Origin: Bryobacterales bacterium
GTDB lineage: Bacteria > Acidobacteriota > Terriglobia > Bryobacterales > Bryobacteraceae
Length of the DNA: 9,025 bases
Direction: 5' to 3'
Assembly: GCA_025462985.1 (NCBI GenBank)
Contig: JAOAPP010000249.1
Location: 1-9,025, forward strand
The notes below the pieces were generated by a model. It saw nothing but the letters and a program-made list of their open reading frames with translations. It made no database searches and was not told the origin of the DNA. Both the position numbers and the translations under genes were made by a program. Below, piece by piece: positions 1 through 8,149 of this stretch (its first letter is position 1; each line of letters opens with the position of its first letter).

Positions 1-1734
1 CCCGATGCCATCGGAATCATCTGCGATTTGAAGAGCGGACCGGCTTGCCGTGCCCTGTACAAGCATTCGCGCGGTAAAGGCCGCCAGCCCCGGCCTGCCG
101 GAAGGATTGGCTTCAGCCCCAGCCATGTCCAAAACGGTCGCATTGAAAACGGGCAGAGCATGGTCCTCCACCAGGTAAACTTTCATTCCGTTCGACAGGG
201 AAAAGACGGCGGGTACCGGCAGGTTTAGCTTTGGGCTCGGTCCAGCCGACGGAGGATTCGACCGCCAAGCTTCGGCAGCCTCGAAATCTGAACTGTAAGG
301 TGGCGTCAGTTTCACATCTGCATCGGTGTTCTCGGGACTGCGCGGCACATCATCGATCACCTTCTTGCCCGCCACAGTGTAGACCGTGACGCGATGGTCT
401 TTCGCAAAGTCGGTTCGCGATTCCGCATGAATCGACTGGATCGTCGCATTGTGGTAGCGTGAGATATCTTTTGGCAGATAGCCCGGATCCCCAAGATACT
501 GGTTGTAAAGATTCATCATGTCCGCGACGCCGCCAAACCCTCCCAATCGTTGAAGCCGTTCTACTTTCCTGGAGAGGATCATGTTGCGGGCCCGATTTAG
601 TTCCTCCTCCGTCGGCCCGGTGTTCTGCAATTCTTTGATCTGCTTGTCGAGCGCCGCTTCCAGCGTCTCCGGCTTCACGCCCGGTCTCGCTGTGATGTCG
701 CAGTTGGCGACAGATGCAAGCGCGAGCGGCATTTCGTCGCACTCGACTTTCTGGGCAATCTGGTCTTTGTAGACGAGCTCCCGATAGAGGCGGCTGGACT
801 TTCCGCCTCCAAGAATCTGCATGAAGAGCTGGGCTTCTACCTCATTCTGAGTGAACGCAGGGGGAGTCAGCCATGCCACGGAGACCCGGGGCAGTTGAAC
901 AGTGTCGGTTACGGTCGACCGGCGTTCTTGATTAATTGCTGGCGTACTAACGCGAACCTTATCCACACTCGGCCCTTTGGGAATCGGAGCGAAGTATTTA
1001 TCAAGCAGCCGCTTCAGCTCCGCGGCATCGAAATCCCCGGCAATCGCAAGGGTGGCGTTATTCGGCGCATAGTACTGTCTGAAGAAGTCGCGAACGTCGC
1101 TGATTCGCGACGACTCGATGTCCGCGTGGGAGCCGATCACCGACGCATAGTAGGGATGCTGCTTGGGAAAAAGGAGATGGAATACCTCCTCCTGCGCCAA
1201 CTCGTACGGCATTCCCTCGCCCTGTCTCCGCTCATTCCGTACCACGTCACGCTGGTTGGTCAGCTTCTCGCGATCCAGCTTTTCGAGCAGAAAGCCCATT
1301 CGGTCGCTTTCAAGCCAAAGGCCAAGCTCCAGTTGATTACTGGGCAGCGTTTCGAAATAGTTTGTACGATCGAAGTCCGTCGTTCCGTTTATGCCCGTGG
1401 CGCCGGCGCCTTCCAGATAGCGAAAATGCGCCTTCTCGCCGACATGCTCTGAGCCTTCAAACATCATGTGTTCGAAGAGATGGGCAAAGCCGGTACGGCC
1501 AGCCTTTTCGTTCAGAGGTCCAACGTGGTACCAGAGATCGAGCGATACCAAGGGGAGTCGATGATCCTCATGCGTGATCACTTCGAGACCGTTAGCAAGC
1601 TTGATCTTCTGATAAGCGATCTCGGGCAGCTTGAGATCAGGTTTTCCATGGTCGCCTTGGCCAGCAAGCGCGGGGCGCAGGACGAAAACGAGAAGGGCGG
1701 CTACCAAAAAACCGCGAATATTCGCGTGCATCAT
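1..1734 (-). CDS. Exported M16 (pitrilysin/insulinase-like) zinc metalloprotease, 3' end cut by window edge
   Basis: The product is a zinc-dependent peptidase expected to act in the periplasm or outside the cell. Translation from the ATG at 1734 stays open for 578 codons to the window edge. Residues 1-24 form a signal peptide ending in ALA before Gly25. The inverted zinc motif HLFEH is at residues 85-89, and the third ligand is probably Glu168 in VVRNER. The M16 C-terminal subdomain signature GGGKSSRLYREL lies near residue 306. From about residue 498 a second M16 repeat begins (SNGMKVYLVEDHALP). At the position equivalent to HxxEH it reads AAFTARM, so that half is non-catalytic, as is usual in two-domain M16 proteins of roughly 900 residues. 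Some 300-400 residues probably lie outside the window. ATG codons at 1731 and 1734 and a GTG at 1746 are all in frame; none has a clear Shine-Dalgarno sequence. I chose 1734 because it gives a compact signal peptide. The gene starts 78 bases after the nucleotidase-like gene. Confidence 0.93.
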   Translation of the reverse strand, partial: MMHANIRGFLVAALLVFVLRPALAGQGDHGKPDLKLPEIAYQKIKLANGLEVITHEDHRLPLVSLDLWYHVGPLNEKAGRTGFAHLFEHMMFEGSEHVGEKAHFRYLEGAGATGINGTTDFDRTNYFETLPSNQLELGLWLESDRMGFLLEKLDREKLTNQRDVVRNERRQGEGMPYELAQEEVFHLLFPKQHPYYASVIGSHADIESSRISDVRDFFRQYYAPNNATLAIAGDFDAAELKRLLDKYFAPIPKGPSVDKVRVSTPAINQERRSTVTDTVQLPRVSVAWLTPPAFTQNEVEAQLFMQILGGGKSSRLYRELVYKDQIAQKVECDEMPLALASVANCDITARPGVKPETLEAALDKQIKELQNTGPTEEELNRARNMILSRKVERLQRLGGFGGVADMMNLYNQYLGDPGYLPKDISRYHNATIQSIHAESRTDFAKDHRVTVYTVAGKKVIDDVPRSPENTDADVKLTPPYSSDFEAAEAWRSNPPSAGPSPKLNLPVPAVFSLSNGMKVYLVEDHALPVFNATVLDMAGAEANPSGRPGLAAFTARMLVQGTASRSALQIADDSDGIG

Positions 1735-1812
1735 TCGATTGTGCACTAAAGATTATGAGGCCGGCACAACCCAGCCCACTTTGCAGAGAGCCTTCACTTC
1801 GAACCTGCTGAC

Positions 1813-4800
1813 TCAATGGTTGTTGCTTTGCGGTGGATTCGGATACCGGAGCGCCTGTCCCCAGTGCAGGCCCGTACGCCAGTCGAACCGGTACTGTGCC
1901 GTGACCGATGTCTGGTAGCCGTGAATATGCCAACCAGCCACCTTGTTTTGAAAGAGAAACAGTTCGAATCTTGGCACGATACTGAGATTCCCGACTACCG
2001 GTATCGACAGTGAGTGCGTCATCACTTCGAGGTACCGCGTGTCGGCTGGAGAATCTCCGGCCCTGTTGAAGTATAGCGTTCCGGAATTCTCGATGACGTA
2101 GTCGAATCGTTTGATGAGTATCGGTACGTGTATACGGGCATTGAAGAAGATGCCGGACTGAATCCGCTGGCTGGATTGCACCGAGAATTCACGCCCGTTA
2201 AGTTGCTGCAAGCTCAGAATCGTCGCGCCGCCGTCTGGTGAAGCGCAGTTGGTGATATTGCCGGGATCGCATGTTAACGGGCCTAGCTTGAGACTGCTCA
2301 CCTGAGTGAAGGGCCCACTCTGCAACCCCGTTTCAAGCCAGCTTTTGACGCCGTCATATCTGAGCCCCACTTTGCCGAAGAAGTTGTTGTTGCGCGGCAG
2401 GTTCTCATTCAGGAACCCGTCCCTTGCCTGAAACTGTATGAACGGGGACGCCAACTGCGTTTCGAAGCGCGCGGAGGTGAGAAGCTTCAGGCCTGTTACG
2501 TTCTTCTGATGAGCAGGTATCAGATGCGTCGTGAGACCAGCCTCGATGCCAACACTGTTCCGAGGCTGGCTCAACTGGTAGGGCTCGCTTGGAACCGCCG
2601 TTGTAACGCCATTCACGGTTGTCAAGAACATCTGGCGAATAGCAGATGCCTCGTACTGCGCATCGGTCTGCACGAATCTGTCTATATTCTTTCCCGATGA
2701 AGTGAGCCGCAGAAGCCAATCGAGCGTAGCGTCCAGCTTTTCAGGCGCAGTTGGTTCAGGGGCTTGCACACCGCTGAACCGATTCCTCTGCTGGCTTTCG
2801 CTAAGGCTATGCAGATTTTGCAGCAAGCCGGCATCCGCACGATCTAAGCGCAAGGAAAGGACCCGTTTGTTTTGAGCCTGCAGTTCCGCCCGGTTCGTTC
2901 TGGTGTAACCGAAGATGTCACGGGTAGCCCAGTTTTGCTCAGCCCACGCCGCAAGTTTTTCCCGCCAGGTAAGCCCGGAAGGAATGCAGGCTGGCGCCAT
3001 CGTGATTCCGTCGAAGTAGGTTTGCGGATCAGCGGGTTTCCGGCAACTCGTCTGGCCGCGCTCATTCTCAGGAAGACCATCGGCGATTGCGTCGCATACG
3101 AGAGCGCTCACCTCGTCCAACTCCTTCGTTTCCGCAAGGCGGGCTGGCGCAGGGACCGAAGGGTCATGCAGAGCAGCGTAACCGGTGTCGCCCACGCCAA
3201 GATAATCGGTTGTTGCGACTGAGTAGAGATTGCCAGGGCTCACCGTAGCGCCGCCTATGGTGAGATCGCCGCCGTTCTGAAACATACCGAGATAGTCCAG
3301 ACCGCGCCCGTATGCAACGTGCTCACTGAGCGGATCCTGGTCTTCCGAATCGTAGCGATCGGAATCGGCTTTCATGCCGGCCAGCAATCTTCCGCTGAGC
3401 GGCCGGCATATCACCAGGTCGCCCTTCCAAAGCAATCTGTCCAGAAGCTCCTGCAATTGAGCGGGGTCCGGCTGCTCAAACGCATAAGAGACCGGAATAA
3501 AGAGGTCCCGGTGCTGCAGAAAGGCGACATCTGCTTTGCAAGAGCGCCTCATGACGCCGAGAATTGAGTTCAGGACGACACCCTTGTAATCGGGCGCCTG
3601 ACCGGGAGCAAGATTCTTGTCAGGCGCTGGAGCCAGGCCCGCGGAAACCATTAGCTTCCAGAGCGGCGTGACCCCGGTGAACGGCTTCTCAAGGAGCGCG
3701 ACGTCGGCCTGATCGATCCGGTTCTCGACTGTTCGTGAGCCGGCCGCGAAACTGAAGCTCGCCTCCTGAGTAGTCACCGCCAGATGCTTCTGATCAGAAC
3801 TGGAGTAGTTCGGTGCGGGAACAAGCACGACCGGGGCCAGCGCACTCGTGTCGAATCGGTCCGTTATCGTTGTGTCGCGGGTTGCGGAGTCGCCATCCGC
3901 CTGGCTCACAACCGCATCGAATCTTCCGCGCAACTGCACAGCGATTCGCTGGGCTTTCGAAAGCGGAACCTGCGCCAGAAGCACGCGCCGTTTCCCTCTG
4001 CAATCTGGATCCGCGTCACACGTCTGGAGAACCTGCAATAAAGCTTCGAGCGGGTCGCCTACCTGGAGCCTGGTATCGAACGCAGGATCCCGATTGCGCC
4101 ACGTGGAATGGAGTTCGCCGACCTCGGTCAGTAGTGCGGGATCCACCACACCGAAGATGACGGTCGCGGTTTCGCCGATGGCTGCATACGGCTTTGGATT
4201 CGATGCCGGATGGTCTCCAGACTGCAGGTAAGGGATCTGCGGTTGAAACGTTCCGCTGCAGAGGGTGTTCCCTCCCGTGATCTGCCCGAGAGAAGCCACT
4301 GCAGATGCACAAACATAAGCGGCAGTTCCGGATTGAAGAATAGAGGAGGTACCAGGATAAATCGGCCAGTCCTCCGGCATCCTCACCGTCAAAGTCGTGC
4401 CGTTCGGCGCATCGACAACTAGCGGCCGGCACGCGGACGGGAGTTCGAATCGCGGCCCCAGTTCCCCTGGACACAGCCATGCGTATTTGTATCGAGCCTG
4501 AGGCTCGCCTTGCTGCCCGGCTGTATTCAGATCGCGCGAACGGAGCGCTTGGGTCTGCACCGCCCCGCTCGCAGTCGTGACACTCGTGGACACGCTCGCT
4601 CCCTCTTCGATGTCGAACTGACGAATGAACGGCAGGATCATCTTCGGAAGATGGAACTTTGTTCCCAAGGCGGTGATCACCGAATAGTTCTGCGGCAGGG
4701 TGGGAGCAGGGGTTTCAGCCGGAGGATGGGCGATAGTTGTCTCAATGGTGAGATTGGATGCGAGCATCTGCACAGGGCTCCCGGGAGCGTCATGGCTCGC

Positions 4801-5244
4801 AAGATAGCGCGCAATCTGATGGAGGCGCTCGGGACCATAGTGGAAGTCAAGCCTGCCGGGGACAATGGCGTTGAAGCCCAGCGTTCGGAAGAACGTTCCA
4901 ACGTTGTCGGATCCTGTCCAGCGGCTTCGCTCCTTCGGAATAAGTTGTCCTCTCTCGTTGCAGAGCGATCGCGCTTCTAGTTCGGGCCCAAAATTATCGC
5001 CGGCAGCAAGGAGGATTTTCGGTCCGGCAATGGACGCCACTTGTTTCTGGAAAGCCTGAACCTGCGCCAGTTCTTCATTGCCACTCGGGCAAGCTGTGGA
5101 CACCGATACGGGTTGCAGATCCGGCGTTCGATAATAGCCGAGAGTCCGTCCTGTATAGGCGATCGTATAGTGCGTTGGTGACGCCTGCGGATCTGCGCAG
5201 AGCAGAGGCAGGCAGAAGAATGCTTGAAGAAGATAAATCCGCAT
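1813..5244 (-). CDS. Exported 5'-nucleotidase-like protein (probable pseudoenzyme) with C-terminal beta-barrel-like domain
   Basis: The product has 1143 residues. Residues 1-21 form a signal peptide. About 24-500 resembles the metallophosphoesterase domain of UshA-type 5'-nucleotidases: AYTGRTLGYY aligns with the LHTNDxHG strand, LLAAGDNFG (78-86) with the GD motif, and VPGRLDFHYG (128-137) with GNHEFDYG. About 505-725 resembles the 5'-nucleotidase C-terminal domain (YSVATTDYLGVGDTGY, 674-689). The DxH pair, the Asn-His of GNHE and the later histidines are replaced, so hydrolase activity is doubtful. A partly helical linker (755-895) leads to about 250 residues of alternating hydrophobic strands, ending in an aromatic-rich strand (QTSVTAQYRFDW), which suggests an outer-membrane barrel. 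UshA-type enzymes are about 550 residues, so this protein is twice the usual length. The frame extends upstream to 5331 inside sohB, but the ATG at 5244 is preferred: it begins the signal peptide, has GGGG eight bases upstream, and leaves a 40-base gap. The family is fairly secure; function and barrel are inferred. Confidence 0.82.
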   Translation of the reverse strand: MRIYLLQAFFCLPLLCADPQASPTHYTIAYTGRTLGYYRTPDLQPVSVSTACPSGNEELAQVQAFQKQVASIAGPKILLAAGDNFGPELEARSLCNERGQLIPKERSRWTGSDNVGTFFRTLGFNAIVPGRLDFHYGPERLHQIARYLASHDAPGSPVQMLASNLTIETTIAHPPAETPAPTLPQNYSVITALGTKFHLPKMILPFIRQFDIEEGASVSTSVTTASGAVQTQALRSRDLNTAGQQGEPQARYKYAWLCPGELGPRFELPSACRPLVVDAPNGTTLTVRMPEDWPIYPGTSSILQSGTAAYVCASAVASLGQITGGNTLCSGTFQPQIPYLQSGDHPASNPKPYAAIGETATVIFGVVDPALLTEVGELHSTWRNRDPAFDTRLQVGDPLEALLQVLQTCDADPDCRGKRRVLLAQVPLSKAQRIAVQLRGRFDAVVSQADGDSATRDTTITDRFDTSALAPVVLVPAPNYSSSDQKHLAVTTQEASFSFAAGSRTVENRIDQADVALLEKPFTGVTPLWKLMVSAGLAPAPDKNLAPGQAPDYKGVVLNSILGVMRRSCKADVAFLQHRDLFIPVSYAFEQPDPAQLQELLDRLLWKGDLVICRPLSGRLLAGMKADSDRYDSEDQDPLSEHVAYGRGLDYLGMFQNGGDLTIGGATVSPGNLYSVATTDYLGVGDTGYAALHDPSVPAPARLAETKELDEVSALVCDAIADGLPENERGQTSCRKPADPQTYFDGITMAPACIPSGLTWREKLAAWAEQNWATRDIFGYTRTNRAELQAQNKRVLSLRLDRADAGLLQNLHSLSESQQRNRFSGVQAPEPTAPEKLDATLDWLLRLTSSGKNIDRFVQTDAQYEASAIRQMFLTTVNGVTTAVPSEPYQLSQPRNSVGIEAGLTTHLIPAHQKNVTGLKLLTSARFETQLASPFIQFQARDGFLNENLPRNNNFFGKVGLRYDGVKSWLETGLQSGPFTQVSSLKLGPLTCDPGNITNCASPDGGATILSLQQLNGREFSVQSSQRIQSGIFFNARIHVPILIKRFDYVIENSGTLYFNRAGDSPADTRYLEVMTHSLSIPVVGNLSIVPRFELFLFQNKVAGWHIHGYQTSVTAQYRFDWRTGLHWGQALRYPNPPQSNNH

Positions 5245-5284
5245 GGAGCGTACCCCATGAAGATAGCGGACGCTGAAAAGCAAG

Positions 5285-6247
5285 CTAGGTGACGGACTGG
5301 AGGACTCTCGACAGCAGCCCGGCCTTATCATCCTTGTAGGAGATCTTGAGGATACGGCGGTTCGCCCGCGACTGCTGAATCAGATACTCATCGCTAGTTT
5401 GAATAACATCCACGAGTCCGAGTTCTTTCGCGTTGACAGCAAGCCAATAGTTACCGTCCGCAACTTTGTCGATGTCAAGATTTGGGCGGCGCTGACGAAT
5501 CAGGTTCTTGAATGCGTCGTGAATCGCCTGCAGACGTTCCAGCTCGATTGCTTCCTTCTGAGGAGTGGGTTCGGAAAACGGAGTGAGAGTTCGCTTGTTT
5601 TCGCCTGCCGTCAACTCCAGATAGCTGACGCCCAGTTTATTCATCAGACCGACGAAGTTCGGCATCCCGGCCACCACCCCGATCGAGCCGATGTAGGCAA
5701 ACGGCGCGGCGATGATCTTGTCAGCAACCGCGGCGCACATATATCCGCCCGAGGCCGCCACTTCATCGACACAGATAGTCAGAGGAATGCCCGCATTGTG
5801 CACCCGCAGCAATTGAGATGCGGCATGCCCGTACCCATTCACCGTGCCTCCGGGAGAATCGATTCGAACCACCACTTCGTCCTTGCCCGTCGCCACTTGA
5901 GTGATGACGTCGATCTCCTTGCGCAGGACTTCCACTTCGTGAGCTCTCATGCTGGGGTGAAAGTCTACGACGAATACCGTGCTGTCATATGTCTTGTCGT
6001 CCTTGTTCTTCGGGAGCTTCTTACGTTGTTTCTCCGGGAGGAAACTGCGCTTCACTTCCTTGACGCGCTCCGCCAACTCCTTGTCCAGACTGGTGAGCTC
6101 GAGTTCTCCATCGGAGTCTTTCTTCCCATCCCGCCGCGTCCTCAGAACCTTCAGCAGCGCGATAGCTATTGTTGCGGCCAAGCCTAGCGCGACCAGAATC
6201 GCGAGCACAAGGAGCACGGTCTCCAGGAAATTGAGAGTTGTTTGCAT
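5285..6247 (-). CDS. sohB: SohB-like S49 family membrane serine protease
   Basis: This is an inner-membrane peptidase of the SppA/SohB family, which cleaves within or next to membranes (signal-peptide remnants, membrane proteins). The 320 residues are close to the E. coli SohB length of about 349. A transmembrane helix spans about 9-34, followed by a highly charged segment (35-86) and then the ClpP-like S49 fold. RIDSPGGTVNGYG (128-140) is the conserved oxyanion-region motif, and ASGGYM (165-170) carries the nucleophile Ser166. Lys218 in AGENKRTLTPF is the general base. The 52-residue Ser-Lys spacing equals that of the characterised archaeal SppA (Ser162/Lys214). RPNLDIDKVADGNYW and GLVDVIQTSDEYL near the C terminus match SohB rather than the longer SppA. 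The cluster of basic residues just after the helix would, by the positive-inside rule, favour a cytoplasmic catalytic domain, so topology is open. The gene lies 83 bases after the CocE-like gene and 40 before the nucleotidase-like gene. No strong ribosome-binding site is visible. Confidence 0.95.
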   Translation of the reverse strand: MQTTLNFLETVLLVLAILVALGLAATIAIALLKVLRTRRDGKKDSDGELELTSLDKELAERVKEVKRSFLPEKQRKKLPKNKDDKTYDSTVFVVDFHPSMRAHEVEVLRKEIDVITQVATGKDEVVVRIDSPGGTVNGYGHAASQLLRVHNAGIPLTICVDEVAASGGYMCAAVADKIIAAPFAYIGSIGVVAGMPNFVGLMNKLGVSYLELTAGENKRTLTPFSEPTPQKEAIELERLQAIHDAFKNLIRQRRPNLDIDKVADGNYWLAVNAKELGLVDVIQTSDEYLIQQSRANRRILKISYKDDKAGLLSRVLQSVT

Positions 6248-6330
6248 GAGCGCAGAATCCGGGGACCAATCAGTTCTCCCGGCTAGTCACTGACGATTCT
6301 CTCATCGCCGCGCGTAGAAGGCCGAATCGC

Positions 6331-8100
6331 CTAGGGCACCACGGGCAGCAGAAGAGCCGATGGATGCTCTGCGTCGTGGAGAACCGTATTCGTTGCAGGA
6401 ATGGAACGGCTACTGGACGTGGCGCTCGATCCGGTGTTCAGGTTCCGATCGAAACGGGGAAAATTGCTGCTGCTCACTTCCAGTCTCAGGCTATGCCCCT
6501 GCTTGAACACGTTGCTGGTCGACCAAAGATCAACGGTCAATTTATAATCTTGGCCGGGCGTCATCAACTCCGGCTTCTCCTGAGAGTCGCGGTAGCGGGC
6601 GCGCAGAATGCCTTCCGTTAAGTTCTGTGCAAAGCCATTCGGCCACACGTCGACCAGTTTCGCTGTGAAATCAGTATCCACCGCGGACGACTTCACATAG
6701 AGATCCAGGCTCACCGGCCCGGTCACTTCAACATCCTTCCCAAAAGGAGCCGTTGAGTAGACCAATACATCATTGCGAGCTTCCACAGGGCGCTGATCGC
6801 GCGGCCCTGCCGGCAAGTGAACCGCATCGCAGCACAGGGGGCCGCCCACAGTCGGCGTGGGATTGGAAGGGTCGTAGACATAGTGGTCCGCCGTTTCCGA
6901 ATGCGGCATCTCCGTCGAAAGACTGCCATCTCCCCGCGCCGAGTTTGCGCCTTTGCCGGAATGCAGAAAATACTTCGTGGTTCGAGCGCGCGCGAGCGGC
7001 CATGAATCCTCGTCGCGCCATTTGTTTTCTCCCATAACGAAAAGCGTCACGGGCTTTCCGGAGAACCGGTTGGCAGCGCCCTTGAACAGAAAGTTGTACC
7101 AATCCAGCGTGACATCATCTTCGAGAAACTTGGCAGCTTCCGGCCCGAAATCCACGTCGCCGATTTTCTGCCCGCTTCCCGAATGTCCGCCAATGGCAAC
7201 CAGCAGATGCTGCCCCTTTCTGGCCGCATCCGTGCCGGCGTGTGCGGTCAGACCTTGATAGTTGAGAAGCGAGCCACCCTGAAAGATGTCATACCAGGCT
7301 GCGACGCTCAAGGAGGGAACAGTGATGTCGGCGTAGTGCTCTTCAATCGCAAGCTTCTTCCAGTACTCGTCGTAATCCGGATGGGCCAGCCAGTCCAGGA
7401 AATATGGGGCAAGCACGCTAGCCGAATCGAGCTTCAGCGCGTTCTCTTGTGTGTTGAACAGCGGGTAGGACGTAAGTGGAAGTTTCCAGGCTCCTCCGAG
7501 TGCGTTCGTGTTCGCAGTGACGACGCGGTTGAGAGTGTCCTGCGCGAGTCCCGAGGTCCAGGATTCGTTGAACCACTGCTCGAACGCGCCACCCTGATAG
7601 GTCCAGTTGCTGTGATAGTTGCTCGCGGTCACCACGGGACAGATGCCCGCCAAGTGAGGCGGATGTGCGATAGCGGCCAGCATCTGCGTCACGCCGACGT
7701 ACGAACCGCCAAACATGCCGACTTTCCCGTTCGAGTAGGGGAGCGCGGCTGCCCACTCCACGGTGTCGAACCCGTCCTCCGATTCGTACTTGAACGTGTA
7801 CCATTCGCCTTCTGACGTGTACCGCCCTCTTACGTCCTGAATGATGACGACATATCCCTCACCCGCACCTCTGTAGCCGAATCCGGATCCGCCCGCCTTG
7901 TTGTAGGGCGTACGCTGCAGGAGGACCGGGAAGCGACCGCCTTCTTTGGGTCGGTAGATATCCGCTTGCAGAACCGTGCCGTCGCGCATCGGAATTTTCA
8001 CACCGCGCTCCACCACGACGGAATCGGGAGAAGCAGCCCAAACTAGACTGCATGGAAGTACAAAGACGAGAAGCGCTGCGAGCAGCGTCTTACGTGGCAT
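6331..8100 (-). CDS. Secreted CocE/NonD family alpha/beta hydrolase (S15-like)
   Basis: The product is a complete 589-residue serine hydrolase of the CocE/NonD type, related to cocaine esterase, alpha-amino-acid ester hydrolases and X-Pro dipeptidyl-peptidase. Family members cut esters or amides of small acyl or amino-acid substrates; the substrate here is unknown. Residues 1-22 are a signal peptide (cleavage near VWA/A), so the enzyme is exported. The N-terminal signature MRDGTVLQADIYRP (38-51) is followed by RTPYNK, whose Tyr66 probably contributes to the oxyanion hole as in CocE. The nucleophile elbow is GGSYVG with Ser133. Asp271 (AAWYDIFQGG) and His306 (IGGHSGSG) complete the triad, in the order and rough spacing of CocE (117/259/287). 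A helical cap lies between about 160 and 255, and the C-terminal jelly-roll begins near residue 430 (DVLVYSTAPF). The end, NTVLHDAEHPSALLLPVVP, is the normal family terminus, so the gene is intact. The ATG at 8100 begins the signal peptide. Confidence 0.95.
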   Translation of the reverse strand: MPRKTLLAALLVFVLPCSLVWAASPDSVVVERGVKIPMRDGTVLQADIYRPKEGGRFPVLLQRTPYNKAGGSGFGYRGAGEGYVVIIQDVRGRYTSEGEWYTFKYESEDGFDTVEWAAALPYSNGKVGMFGGSYVGVTQMLAAIAHPPHLAGICPVVTASNYHSNWTYQGGAFEQWFNESWTSGLAQDTLNRVVTANTNALGGAWKLPLTSYPLFNTQENALKLDSASVLAPYFLDWLAHPDYDEYWKKLAIEEHYADITVPSLSVAAWYDIFQGGSLLNYQGLTAHAGTDAARKGQHLLVAIGGHSGSGQKIGDVDFGPEAAKFLEDDVTLDWYNFLFKGAANRFSGKPVTLFVMGENKWRDEDSWPLARARTTKYFLHSGKGANSARGDGSLSTEMPHSETADHYVYDPSNPTPTVGGPLCCDAVHLPAGPRDQRPVEARNDVLVYSTAPFGKDVEVTGPVSLDLYVKSSAVDTDFTAKLVDVWPNGFAQNLTEGILRARYRDSQEKPELMTPGQDYKLTVDLWSTSNVFKQGHSLRLEVSSSNFPRFDRNLNTGSSATSSSRSIPATNTVLHDAEHPSALLLPVVP

Positions 8101-8149
8101 CTGAGTATGGCCACGATATCACGCGCGGTGCTAAGAGCCGCTTAGGCGT

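Noticed and set aside
895..1452. Plus-strand open frame of 185 codons
   Set aside because: It is antisense to the M16 peptidase, whose zinc motif and signal peptide are clear on the other strand.
4510..4980. Plus-strand open frame of 156 codons
   Set aside because: It is antisense to the nucleotidase-like gene and shows no protein features.
5245..5331. N-terminal extension of 29 residues on the nucleotidase-like gene
   Set aside because: It overlaps the sohB 3' end and would bury the signal peptide that starts at 5244.
5399..6187. Plus-strand open frame of 262 codons
   Set aside because: It is exactly antisense to sohB, has no recognisable domain and has shadow-like composition.
6294..6329. 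Inverted repeat CGATTC/GAATCG between the CocE-like gene and sohB
   Set aside because: It has only six pairs around a 24-base loop and no T-run, so it is not a credible terminator.
7183..7815. Plus-strand open frame of 210 codons
   Set aside because: It is antisense to the catalytic part of the CocE-like gene, which has all expected motifs.
1678..8085. Identical AALLVFVL stretch in the signal peptides of the M16 and CocE-like proteins
   Set aside because: The codons differ and signal-peptide cores are low-complexity; chance is enough.
8131..8145. Small hairpin CTAAG-AGCCG-CTTAG upstream of the CocE-like gene
   Set aside because: The stem is five pairs with mismatched flanks and no T-run. 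It is too weak to call a terminator or operator.
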